A stretch of 61,814 bases of DNA from Pseudomonas delhiensis (GTDB lineage Bacteria; Pseudomonadota; Gammaproteobacteria; Pseudomonadales; Pseudomonadaceae), in NCBI RefSeq assembly GCF_900187975.1, contig NZ_FZPC01000036.1, positions 1 through 61,814 of the forward strand. Direction: 5' to 3'. Position 1 is the first letter of the stretch. Every line of letters begins with the position of its first letter. This document shows, piece by piece, positions 11,001 to 18,196 of this stretch. The notes below the pieces were generated by a model. That model did not search any database and was not told the DNA's origin. It saw nothing but the letters and a program-made list of their open reading frames with translations. The position numbers and the translations under genes are program-made.

Positions 11001-11664
11001 GAACAGCAAGCCCAATCTTCTGAACGTTGCGGTGTCACGTGCCAAGCAACAGTTTATTGTGGTCGGTAACCAGCAGCGCCTTCTGGCTGCAGGCAAGTCT
11101 CTGGCCCGAATGGCTGAGATCTGTGCAGAATCGTTCATCGTCAACATGGAGCATCAGAGCCCTTCCTTCGAGAGCGCCAGTCCCCGCGGTGTGAAGCACT
11201 ATTTTGACTGCGAGCACATTACGGCGTTTGAATCGCTCGCCTCCTCAAGCCAGCATTCATTTACGGTAGTCGTCCCCTGGATTCGTCAAGGATCTAGCTC
11301 CAATCATCCTCCATTGAAGATACTTCGCGCAGCCCAGGAGCGTGGTGTTGCGGTCACCGTTTATTACGGTCACGACTGGGCTCACAAGGCAGATGCAGAT
11401 GATGGAGACCCGGGCCTTATCCTGGCTTATCGCCGTCAGTTGGGGGAGGAGAATGTCATTCGTTTGCCCGGAGGAACTCACGAGAAGATCCTTCTAGTCG
11501 ACGAACAAGTAGCAACGGTGGGAAGCTGGAATTGGCTTTCGCACAGTTACTATCGCTACTGCGCCATGCCTGATTGGCAGAGCTTATCGTTACGGCGGGA
11601 GACTAGTGTAGAGCTGCGAGATCCTTATTTGATTGCGCAGTTGAAAGCACGTATTGCTCGATAG
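8071..11664 (+). CDS. mkoC: SF1 helicase fused to a PLD nuclease, Mokosh type II-like
   Basis: The product is 1197 residues. Walker A GAPGTGKTT lies at about 293-301, followed by a long helical insertion (about 360-690). Walker B LVDEAG is at about 744, GDPLQIEP at about 770, a VHQFQGVGFE motif near 950 and NVAVSRAK near 986. This is the order of Upf1/Dna2-like SF1 helicases (COG1112 type). The last 140 residues form a phospholipase-D-like nuclease half with HEKILLVD at about 1136 and GSWNW after it, the HxKxxxxD motif. A single chain with a COG1112 helicase and a C-terminal PLD domain is the defining layout of Mokosh type II (MkoC), an anti-phage system. Only one HKD motif is visible, so catalysis probably needs a dimer. 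Start ATG 8071 was chosen; 8092 is an alternative. Confidence 0.72.
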   Translation: MQGKQQDMEVLDGWRAFVEATGIAKSRIKEADVHEHQQIKLNRKSLQEDDLGFCFSLSGAQASTLKGRFTKPDKQGRVQSDPLQLGFPLLRVTEGSKAFFIPLFRYSLPDTWHSEESQLFTVPVKQGSEVAPNIDAFRLYLDIDVQELGAERHMMSIAAACMEDTQASFSELFSAFLRWIKQRLDDLSESSAKSAMASLELAFTAIICPEANSDFNTREQLKDYEVLLQRSNLQGLPLLRQYIEHRFAETASTPSSPLRPPYGLFEHQYPLGRGQMMALAQISSGASLSAVQGAPGTGKTTLFKSLIASQIVERALACIGGNDRNLGLVVTSTAKKAVENVIDDLRGDAYLENINWLYFQGGDSGQVTNELQRVSALLRQLDTELHDQGKQKVLAARITENQRLIDVCLNRFEALKKQLDVATAPLKGASPEAYEAQLRLLGSDVSRRCSELGFSVERGVDIAQQCADALSGLDAQKVEYAHAQRWLSGGYGKLVGAPFPLENYRDWLSSSLSENLQHHFAEHPTSGLGLLLARWFGGKYRAARKHLHKAYPEDFSNYGLSGLDQVQLAKLARNRKELLATADIDQLLKAARWEETDAEKERERALKQLSTDLSGLASRIANLHRYKEAKRALQDEFPEGDWFEVLRMRFIAEQRVLFECAIDYLWQELLRQKASVRQVLSLWSSMLSGKQDSGYYRWKDKLEEFYRFISLAYPVMASTLASVHKLAGYKLSDLNGVTPYQLSLVDEAGMISVESLVPLLARSQRAIVVGDPLQIEPIRSLDKVAAEKLRARYFENNTLYEAVSPMLVTAYHRAAGTLTGSVADIGNGIVLDEHRRCQSPIAALFMSIAEYSGVQVHTATADPRIQAACTNMGGFNLMFYGVQGRRGLMPNTNQDEVDAIGLLLDKLEAAGYDLTRDVGIITPYSNQKNLLIKAYGERLKHRQTLKIGSVHQFQGVGFEVIIYSPVIFQRTDRDAFQNSKPNLLNVAVSRAKQQFIVVGNQQRLLAAGKSLARMAEICAESFIVNMEHQSPSFESASPRGVKHYFDCEHITAFESLASSSQHSFTVVVPWIRQGSSSNHPPLKILRAAQERGVAVTVYYGHDWAHKADADDGDPGLILAYRRQLGEENVIRLPGGTHEKILLVDEQVATVGSWNWLSHSYYRYCAMPDWQSLSLRRETSVELRDPYLIAQLKARIAR

Positions 11665-11766
11665 TTGAGTGAGGGCTGAGTTACCCTTAGTTTTGTCGGC
11701 GGTCCCAAGGCATCAGCTCTAGATCATACGTCTTCCACTGCAAGCGTTAGCTATTGGCTGGTCTAA

Positions 11767-13170
11767 CTAAGGCAGCATCCTCATCGAGGATGCTGCCTGG
11801 ATAGTTTCTAGCCTCTCTCCCAGAAGGCACCATGCCTGGGTTTTTTCTTTGGCGTAGTCATGATGCAGATAATGTCGACGGACCTTTGAGCCACCTAGCA
11901 AGTGATTCTGGCAGCGGTCGATGATCTCCAGCGTCACACCGAGCTCCTGCATCATGGTAGCGCCTGTGCGACGCAGGTCGTGAGGCGTCCATTCACCTTT
12001 AGCGCCTCTGCTCAGCACGAGTGAGTCGTCGTGGTGGCGGCCAGCTAAGGGCTTGCTGCGGTTCTTAAAGCGGCACTGCCGGTCACCGATCAATTTGCTG
12101 ACTGTCTTGGTGTCGACATGGCTTTTTTCGTCCTTGCTGGGGAAGCAGAAGGGCGTGTGTCCAGTTTCTTCTTTCAGGCGCTTGAACTGCTTCAGCGCGA
12201 ATGACGACAGAAACACATGATGGTCCTGGCGCTTGCCCTTATGCCCTTTGGTGGCCTCGGCGGGGATAAACCAGGTGCCTTTCTCCAGATCCACATGCCG
12301 CCATTCTGATTTGAGCAGCTCGCCGATACGGCAGAGAGTGCTCAGGCAGATCCAGACGGCGCATTGCACACGTGGATTGACTGGGCGGATGCCGGAGTAT
12401 TTCTGGCCGGCGGGGAGGGCGTCGTAGTCGCGCTCCAAACGGGCGAAGATGTCGCGCAACTCGCGGATTTCGTCAGGGGAAAGCAGTCGGTCGCGTTGTT
12501 CCTGGTAGTCGTGGTCGAGCAGTTTGTTGACGTCTATCAGGTCGGCTGGATTGCCGTCGGCCATCAGGGTCCGCCACGGCTTGCGTTTCTCGGCCCAGCG
12601 CAGCATCTGGCCGATGTCCTTGCTGCGGATTACCACGGTACGGTTCAGGCCGCGGGCTTTGACCGAGCGGAGTACGTTGAGCAGGTCTTTCTCGGTCAGG
12701 GTGCGCAGCGGCTTCTTGCCAATGAGTGGGAGCACGTCCTTGGTGAAGCTTCGGCGCAGTTCGGCGTTGCCGTCCTGGCGCGATACGCCGTCGCGCATCC
12801 ACTCCTCGAAGAGGTCGGCGACTGTCTTGTTCTCCGCTGCCTGGCGCTCAGCTTCGGCAATGGTGGCCGCGATAGCAGCTTGGGCTTCGATCTTGGCAGC
12901 CTTGCGGGCGGCAGTGGGATCAATCCCCTTGGTGACTATCGCTTTCACTTCGTCGCGCTCGGCGCGAATCTGAGCCAACGACTTCTTGGGCCAACTGCCC
13001 AGGCGGTGATCGCGTTTGGCTCCGTCCAGTTTGAACTCATAGCGAAACAGGACAGTGACGCCTCGTACCCCGGCGCGAACCTTGGCGACCAGCCCGCCGT
13101 CTTCACGCAGTGTCTTGCCGTCGTCGGCCGCGGTGAGTGCCTCCAGTTGCTTCGCCGTCAGTTTTGCCAC
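11767..13170 (-). CDS. int: Tyrosine-type site-specific integrase (P4-like)
   Basis: The product is 467 residues. The N-terminus has a DUF4102-like arm-binding domain (VAKVRAGVRGVTVLFRYEF, RLGSWPKKSLAQIRAERDE), followed by a SAM-like core-binding domain at about 115-200. The catalytic domain shows the first arginine in STLCRIGELLKSEW (about 279), HDLRRTG (about 396-400) and the tyrosine in HYLHHDY (about 432). All R..HxxR..Y elements are present, so the enzyme should be active. It catalyses strand exchange between attP and attB of the island. Upstream (13.2-13.35 kb) are arrays of short repeats likely to be its arm sites. No tRNA target is visible in the window. Confidence 0.92.
   Translation of the reverse strand: MAKLTAKQLEALTAADDGKTLREDGGLVAKVRAGVRGVTVLFRYEFKLDGAKRDHRLGSWPKKSLAQIRAERDEVKAIVTKGIDPTAARKAAKIEAQAAIAATIAEAERQAAENKTVADLFEEWMRDGVSRQDGNAELRRSFTKDVLPLIGKKPLRTLTEKDLLNVLRSVKARGLNRTVVIRSKDIGQMLRWAEKRKPWRTLMADGNPADLIDVNKLLDHDYQEQRDRLLSPDEIRELRDIFARLERDYDALPAGQKYSGIRPVNPRVQCAVWICLSTLCRIGELLKSEWRHVDLEKGTWFIPAEATKGHKGKRQDHHVFLSSFALKQFKRLKEETGHTPFCFPSKDEKSHVDTKTVSKLIGDRQCRFKNRSKPLAGRHHDDSLVLSRGAKGEWTPHDLRRTGATMMQELGVTLEIIDRCQNHLLGGSKVRRHYLHHDYAKEKTQAWCLLGERLETIQAASSMRMLP
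11771..11797 (-). terminator. Strong hairpin overlapping the integrase stop region
   Basis: A perfect 12-base stem (11771-11782 with 11786-11797) has a 3-base loop. It spans the last codons of the integrase, just before its stop, and on the minus strand runs into TTAGTTAG. It probably ends the integrase transcript and may also insulate it from the helicase-PLD gene, which ends about 100 bases away on the plus strand. Confidence 0.6.
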
Positions 13171-13204
13171 CTTCTACCCCTTGCCCGATTCGGTTGCCTT
13201 GGAA

Positions 13205-13226
13205 TTTTGCCCCACTTTTGCCCCAC
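13205..13226 (-). repeat. Perfect 11-base tandem repeat upstream of the integrase
   Basis: TTTTGCCCCAC occurs twice back to back (13205-13215 and 13216-13226), 35 bases upstream of the integrase ATG. On the coding strand it reads as two GTGGGGCAAAA units, a sequence style seen beside integrase genes. It could be arm-type integrase sites or an operator controlling integrase expression. Confidence 0.6.
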
Positions 13227-13245
13227 CGAATCGCTTGGCTGTCGG

Positions 13246-13348
13246 TGGATGCTCATGGATCGTAATGGACGCTAATTTAGCCTGTATGCCCCGTATTTAC
13301 TAGGCTGTAGGCGTTCCGGCAGCGTCCATGGGCATCCATGGAAATCCA
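13246..13348. repeat. Inverted array of helically phased TGGAY boxes (candidate att or integrase arm-site region)
   Basis: TGGAT, TGGAT and TGGAC start at 13246, 13256 and 13266, exactly 10 bases apart. The mirror set GTCCA, ATCCA and ATCCA starts at 13324, 13334 and 13344, again 10 apart. The arms also share ATGGAT-N4-ATGGACGCT. The 53 bases between the inner boxes contain a smaller dyad (TAGCCTGTA near 13277 and TAGGCTGTA near 13301). One box per helical turn places the sites on one DNA face, as expected for cooperative binding by integrase, excisionase or a repressor. Confidence 0.55.
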
Positions 13349-13917
13349 CCAAATAAGCGCATGGGGTGCAAGGGGTAGGGTGTTTGAAGCGTTCTGTTTG
13401 GGTTTCTGGTTGACGCAAATCGCGCACAAAACCATCGAGTGAACACGCTGATATCCAAGTCTGGAACCACGTCCGTCCAGATCACCCAGCTTGACCGCCT
13501 GGCAGGCAGTGCTCTTCGATAAGCTCGGACGTAACCCAGAAGCGAATTCAGGCGGTGTCGCTGCAGAAGTCGGTGACGTGGTCATGCAAGCCGCTGGGAC
13601 CAAGGCTCTGGCCGATGCTGCGAAGGAGGCGAACTTCCAGGCTGGGAATAGGGCAGCTGTGGCTGCCCATCTGGTTGACCTATCACGCTGTCTGCTCCAT
13701 ACCCGCTGATAGCTTAACCCTTGCCTCTGGTATGGAATTGCAACCACTACCCAGCAAAACCAGCCGACCCCCACCAGCCCCCACCCAGCAGAAATCGGCC
13801 CCCAACATCCCAACCCCCTCACGTCCCAGTCTTGACCATCGTCCAGATCCGCGTACGCATCCGCTCAAGCCGCAAGGGCAGGAGCCAGAAAGGTACACGG
13901 AAAGGAGATAGATTTAT
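13349..13917. other. Gene-free spacer up to the group II intron
   Basis: No supported gene is seen. An open frame at 13491-13709 (plus) encodes an alanine-rich peptide with no start signal and no recognised family, possibly a fragment of a phage-type gene. The last bases before 13918 are the intron's 5' exon; the exon continues at 15888 into the sequence CTCTAAGCGTCCGCTTCTGG. Confidence 0.4.
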
Positions 13918-14511
13918 GTGCGCCAGGCAAAGCTTGGTCGCCTTGGGATTGACGGCGTAAGCCGTCATGAAATGGCGTAAGAAACCCAGCGGGTACCAAC
14001 CCCGCCCGGTAAAGGTTAGCCACCGACCGGAAGCGAGTCTTGCGTGGTGGCCGGGTAACCGGCGCTGCGAAGCGTAGACAGCGAGCGTATAGGCCGTGTG
14101 ATTGAGCCTCGAAATGTCCGCAGCGTGGAAGCCGACGCCCTATAAATGGCGGAAGGCTGCATGGAGATGCTGCAATGGCTTGGCATTGAAGTTCCACCGG
14201 GGTCAGAGAGCAGGGCATGTGCGCATGGGGGTTTCCCAGGAACCTGGGAGGCCCGTTGCGTTCCTCCATCCAGTACCGGTACCGGAAAGACCGGAACCGA
14301 ACTTTCCAGGCCTGCGGTGGTGGTGTCGATCCGCCGCAGGAGCGACACAATCGACATGGTGGGGGTACGGCAGTGCGACGAGAAAGGAGCATGGTCGGAA
14401 GAGGCAACGGGAGTCGGAACGCTGCGTAGTACCGCTGAAGCCGGGGAACAGACCCGACTGGAGCCGGTGGAGGGAAGGCGGCGTCGGTAACAGGAATCGC
14501 AGGGGGGAAAC

Positions 14512-15759
14512 ATGACAGGTGCCCAGGAACCTGAGGATGTGTACACGAAACACCTGCGACTAGCACGGCAGGCACGAAATCACCCGGACAGGGCATTCAC
14601 GTCACTGGCTCAACATATCGACCTTGCCTGGTTGCACGAGGCGTATCGACGTACCCGCAAGCAGGGGGCGACCGGTATCGACGGGCAAAGCGCGAAAGAC
14701 TATGCCCGTCATCTGGAGGCGAACCTGCAAGGGCTGCTGGAGCGTGCCAAGAGCGGTACGTACCAGGCCCCGGCGGTACGTCGGGTGCATATCCCGAAAG
14801 GCGATGGCAAAAGCACGCGGCCCATCGGCATTTCGACGTTCGAGGACAAACTGCTCCAACGGGCGGTGGCTATGGTGCTGGAGCCACTCTACGAGCAGGA
14901 TTTCCATCCTGACTCTTATGGGTTTCGGCCAGGCCGTTCGGCTCATCAGGCCTTGGAAGTGTTGTACCAGCGTCTGAGGACCATGGGCGGTGGCTGGGTG
15001 CTGGAGTTGGACATACGGTCGTATTTCGACACGATCGACCACGCTCTGCTGCGGGAGTTCGTGCAGCGACGGGTAAAGGATGGTGTGCTCAACCGCTTGA
15101 TCGGCAAATGGCTGAAGGCGGGCGTGATGGAACACGGGCAATGGCAACGCATGGAGGCCGGTTCACCTCAAGGCGGTGTGATCTCGCCATTGCTGGCGAA
15201 TCTCTATCTCCACCATGTGTTGGATGTCTGGTTCGAACGCGAAGTGAAGCCGCGGTTGGTTGGCAGCAGTTTTATGCTGCGATATGCCGATGACGCGGTG
15301 CTGGTTTTCGCCAACGAGCGGGACGCCCGGCGGGTAATGGAGGTACTGCCCAAGCGTTTCGGCCGGTTTGGTCTGGAGTTGCATCCGGAGAAGACGCGGT
15401 TGGTGGGTTTCAAGCCCGGAATCCCAGGTCGAGGCAGAAGCTTCGATCTGCTGGGATTCACTCACTACTGGGGGCGATCCAAGTCAGTCTGTTGGACGAT
15501 TTATCGGAAAACGGCCAAGGATCGCTTTCGGCGAATGCTCAGGCAGATCAGCCGATGGTGCCGTGCGAATCGGCATCAATTCGTGCGAGACCAACACGTG
15601 CAACTGGTTCGCAAGCTGAGAGGGCACTTCGCCTACTTTGGGATTCGCGGTAACTATCGGTCGCTGGGTGTTCTACGTTTTCGCGTCGAGCGCATTTGGA
15701 TCAAGTGGTTGTCGCGTAGGTCGCAGCGCGGGAGGTTGAATTGGGAGAAAGCAGCGTAG
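14512..15759 (+). CDS. ltrA: Group II intron reverse transcriptase/maturase
   Basis: The product is 415 residues. The reverse transcriptase motifs run in order: GATGIDG near 54, RPIGI near 104, YGFRPGRSAHQA near 140, DIRSYFDTIDH near 170, GSPQGGVISPLLAN near 220 and the catalytic YADD at 259-262. A maturase (X) domain follows (FGIRGNYRSL, WIKWLSRRSQRG). There is no C-terminal HNH endonuclease, so the intron probably inserts at replication forks or single-stranded DNA. It lies in the intron's domain IV and acts in splicing and retromobility. The frame is intact. Confidence 0.95.
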   Translation: MTGAQEPEDVYTKHLRLARQARNHPDRAFTSLAQHIDLAWLHEAYRRTRKQGATGIDGQSAKDYARHLEANLQGLLERAKSGTYQAPAVRRVHIPKGDGKSTRPIGISTFEDKLLQRAVAMVLEPLYEQDFHPDSYGFRPGRSAHQALEVLYQRLRTMGGGWVLELDIRSYFDTIDHALLREFVQRRVKDGVLNRLIGKWLKAGVMEHGQWQRMEAGSPQGGVISPLLANLYLHHVLDVWFEREVKPRLVGSSFMLRYADDAVLVFANERDARRVMEVLPKRFGRFGLELHPEKTRLVGFKPGIPGRGRSFDLLGFTHYWGRSKSVCWTIYRKTAKDRFRRMLRQISRWCRANRHQFVRDQHVQLVRKLRGHFAYFGIRGNYRSLGVLRFRVERIWIKWLSRRSQRGRLNWEKAA

Positions 15760-15814
15760 CTATTAAAGTTGCTTCCCGTGCCAGCACCACGGATTAGCAA
15801 ACCCTGTTACTGAG

Positions 15815-15847
15815 GAGCCGGATGCGTGAATTGCGCACGTCCGGATC
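15815..15847 (+). ncRNA. Group II intron domain V
   Basis: GAGCCGGATGCG pairs with CGTCCGGATC around a GCG/CGC upper stem and short loop, giving the 33-34 base domain V hairpin with the AGC catalytic triad near its 5' end. It is followed by a domain VI stem (GGCCGG...CCGGTCC) and the 3' splice site at 15887. Confidence 0.8.
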
Positions 15848-15887
15848 TGTGGGAGGCCGGCTCAGGTAACTGGCCGGTCCACCCGAC

Positions 15888-16087
15888 TTTCTCTACTCTA
15901 AGCGTCCGCTTCTGGCCGATTTCGGCCCCTTTCGACAGGTTGCTTCTGATCCGGTGACCATGGTTCGCATGCTAAGGACGAACCTTACTGATGGTCAGCA
16001 ACAGGACTGCTATCGGCTCAATTCAAAGGATGCTGGCATCGCATCGCCGGTCTGGTATTCAGACCGGCGATGCGGATTGCTACCAGC
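15888..16087. terminator. Spacer with a 14-base-pair hairpin behind the FAD oxidoreductase gene
   Basis: GCATCGCCGGTCTG (16041-16054) pairs perfectly with 16060-16073 around a 5-base loop, 15 bases downstream of the minus-strand stop at 16088. There is no clear U tract, so termination is likely but not certain. The rest of the spacer (3' exon of the intron, CGTCCGCTTCTGGCC) holds no gene. Confidence 0.5.
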
Positions 16088-17419
16088 TCACATCCCCTTC
16101 AGGTTTCGCTCCTCCCACCAATCCCGCGTCTTGAGCGCCTGCCGAGCCACCCGGCCGCCCAGGAAGAAGAACGTATCGCCGGCCATCGGGATGGATTTCC
16201 TGTTCATGATCCAGAAGTCCGTCAGTTCGGTCTTCTCGCCGTTGAGCAGGTCCGCGATGGTTCTGCCGTTGAGGTGGGTCAGTGCGACGCCGTGGCCGAA
16301 GCAGCCGCCCGAGTAGATGATGCGTTCGTCGCCGACGAAGCTGATTTCAGGGACCATGTCCACGTTCACCGAGACCGGGCCGCCCCAGCGGTAGGCGATG
16401 CGTACGTCCTTCAGCTGGGGGTAGATCCACTTCAGGTGGGCTTCGCAGTGTTGCCAGCTCATGGGCGAGGGGACCTCGTCCATCGGCGGCGTTCTGTAGA
16501 CGATCGCGTCGCCGCCGCCCATGAGGATCCGGCCGTCCACGGTGGGGCGGAAGTAAGGCAGCATCTGTCGGTTGTCGCCGAACGACTGCCGGTCCTTCCA
16601 GCCGATGTTTTGCCATTGTCGGTCGCTGAGTGGCTCGGTCACGATCTGGTAGGTCCAGAGCGGGAACTGCCGGGTCTTGAGCGCGCGGGTATCCGGCACC
16701 TGCCGTGAGTAGGCGTTGGTCGCCACCACTAGCTTGTCGGCTGTGACCTTGCCCTGTGGTGTTGTGAGGCCGATGGCGGAGGCCGTTCTTTCGATGTTCG
16801 TCACGGGCGTCGTTTCGTAGATCGTGACGCCCGCCGACTCGGGCAGCCTCTTGAGTGCGTGCACCTGCTTGTAGGGGTTGAGATAGGCGGTGCCGGATTC
16901 ATAGATGCCGCTGTTGAAGCGTTCGGAATGGAAGTCCTGCTGAACCTGTGACTTCTCCCGCCAGCGCATGTCGCCGTCGAGGCCCAGTTCCTGGAACAAC
17001 TGATAGCTCTTTTTCAGGCGATTGGCCTGCTGCTCCGAGTAGCTCATGCGAACCAGGCCGTTGTGGCGGTAATCGCAGTCGAGGCCGTTTTCCTCGATCA
17101 GGCTCCTGGTATGGGCCACCGCCTTCTCCAGGTACCGGTGCGCCTCGATCATCTTTTGCTTTCCCCAGCGCAGCAGCACCATTTCGGGCTCCAGGCCGAA
17201 CATCCTGGTGCTGAAGCCGGCGTTGCGGCCGCTGGCGCCGAAGCCGACGACGGCGGCTTCGAGCACCACCACTCGGGCGTTGGGGTTGTCCCGCTTGAAC
17301 TGCCAGGCGGTATTCAGGCCGGTGTAGCTGGTGCCAATGATTCGGCTGGCGCTGGCCGGCCGACATTCGGAAATGCGTGCCTGCGCGGAAGGTTTTTTCC
17401 TGAAGCATGAAGGTTCCAC
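16088..17419 (-). CDS. FAD-dependent amine oxidoreductase (DadA/PuuB-like), N-terminus possibly damaged
   Basis: The protein is of the DAO family, which oxidises amines or amino acids with FAD. Seen are the second FAD-binding segment VVVLEA...GFGASGRNAGF, GRILMGGG, YRWGGPVSVNVDMVPEI and the C-terminal YSGGCFGHGVALTHLNGRTIADLL. The first dinucleotide-binding turn, normally GxGYTG, reads GTSYTG, and the residues before it do not look like the usual N-terminus. No ATG lies at a normal place in frame; a GTG at 17419 would give 443 residues, near the family length, but has no good ribosome site. An early frameshift or truncation is therefore likely. A role in polyamine or amino-acid catabolism is family knowledge; the substrate is unknown. 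Confidence 0.65.
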   Translation of the reverse strand: MEPSCFRKKPSAQARISECRPASASRIIGTSYTGLNTAWQFKRDNPNARVVVLEAAVVGFGASGRNAGFSTRMFGLEPEMVLLRWGKQKMIEAHRYLEKAVAHTRSLIEENGLDCDYRHNGLVRMSYSEQQANRLKKSYQLFQELGLDGDMRWREKSQVQQDFHSERFNSGIYESGTAYLNPYKQVHALKRLPESAGVTIYETTPVTNIERTASAIGLTTPQGKVTADKLVVATNAYSRQVPDTRALKTRQFPLWTYQIVTEPLSDRQWQNIGWKDRQSFGDNRQMLPYFRPTVDGRILMGGGDAIVYRTPPMDEVPSPMSWQHCEAHLKWIYPQLKDVRIAYRWGGPVSVNVDMVPEISFVGDERIIYSGGCFGHGVALTHLNGRTIADLLNGEKTELTDFWIMNRKSIPMAGDTFFFLGGRVARQALKTRDWWEERNLKGM

Positions 17420-17596
17420 TTCCAGGCCCGGACAGGGTGCCAGGCAGGTATCCGCAAGCTGAGTGCGAGTCCAGTGACGTGGCTTGGGGAAAACGCCTAC
17501 GCTATTACTTCCCACGCCCCTGGGGAGGGGGGAAGAAAGGCCACACCACCAGTGGTCTCCATCCCTCGCCGTAGCACGCAACGAGGAACCCTCGTC

Positions 17597-18139
17597 ATGA
17601 AAGCGCTGACGCTGGAGAAGGCCTTCACCCTCCTGGAGCCCGGCCCGGTGGTATTGGTCACCACTTGCGACGACGGTCAGCGCAACATCATGACCCTGTC
17701 CTGGACCATGGTGGTCGACTTCACCCCACGCTTCGCCCTTACCACCGGGCCCTGGAACTACTCCTACACCGCCCTGGAGAAGACCCGCGAGTGCGTCATC
17801 GCCATTCCCACCGTGGACCTGCTCGACACCGTGGTCGGCATAGGCACCTGCTCCGGCGCCGACACCGACAAGTTCGCCCGCTTCGGGCTGACCGCCCTGC
17901 CAGCTAGGCATGTCGGCGCCCCGCTGATTGGCGAGTGCCTGGCGAACATCGAGTGCCGGGTGGTCGACGTGGTCGAGCGGCACAACATAGTGGTGCTCGA
18001 CGGCATCGCCGCCTATGTCGATTCCAGGCGCGAGGAGCGTCGTACCCTGCATGCGGTCGGTGATGGCACCTTCGTGGTGGATGGCGAGATGCTGGACCGG
18101 CGCAAGGCGATGCGCTCGAAGTTGCCGCCTGGTGTCTAG
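17597..18139 (+). CDS. Flavin reductase-like (FMN-binding split-barrel) protein
   Basis: The product is 180 residues. GPVVLVTT near 16, NIMTLSWTMVVDFTP near 30 and ALTTGPWNYSYTAL near 47, followed by ECVIAIP, form the typical FMN-binding split barrel of flavin reductase-like proteins. The ATG at 17597 was chosen because family homology begins exactly there. Such proteins reduce flavin with NAD(P)H or bind FMN as partners of oxygenases. It is divergent from the FAD oxidoreductase, with 177 bases between them. No substrate can be given. Confidence 0.85.
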   Translation: MKALTLEKAFTLLEPGPVVLVTTCDDGQRNIMTLSWTMVVDFTPRFALTTGPWNYSYTALEKTRECVIAIPTVDLLDTVVGIGTCSGADTDKFARFGLTALPARHVGAPLIGECLANIECRVVDVVERHNIVVLDGIAAYVDSRREERRTLHAVGDGTFVVDGEMLDRRKAMRSKLPPGV

Positions 18140-18196
18140 GTGGTTGGGGGTGGTTACGGCAGAGCCGTGGGGCTTGGCATTGAGTCCGAATCTTTC

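Larger units (their letters stand above)
13918..15887 (+). mobile_element. Group II intron, apparently full length
   Basis: The 5' boundary is set by GTGCGCC at 13918, the usual 5' start of bacterial group II introns. The 3' boundary is set by CCACCCGAC ending at 15887. Between them lie about 590 bases of ribozyme domains I to IV, the reverse transcriptase frame (14512-15759), domain V (15815-15847) and a domain VI hairpin of CCGG-rich arms. At about 1.97 kb this is the size of compact bacterial introns whose protein lacks an endonuclease domain. Excision would rejoin GATTTAT to TTTCTCTAC. The exact subclass was not assigned, and the boundaries may be off by a few bases. Confidence 0.82.

Noticed and set aside
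13491..13709. A 72-codon frame between integrase and intron
   Set aside because: No ribosome site, no recognised family, alanine-rich composition; possibly a gene fragment but not supportable.
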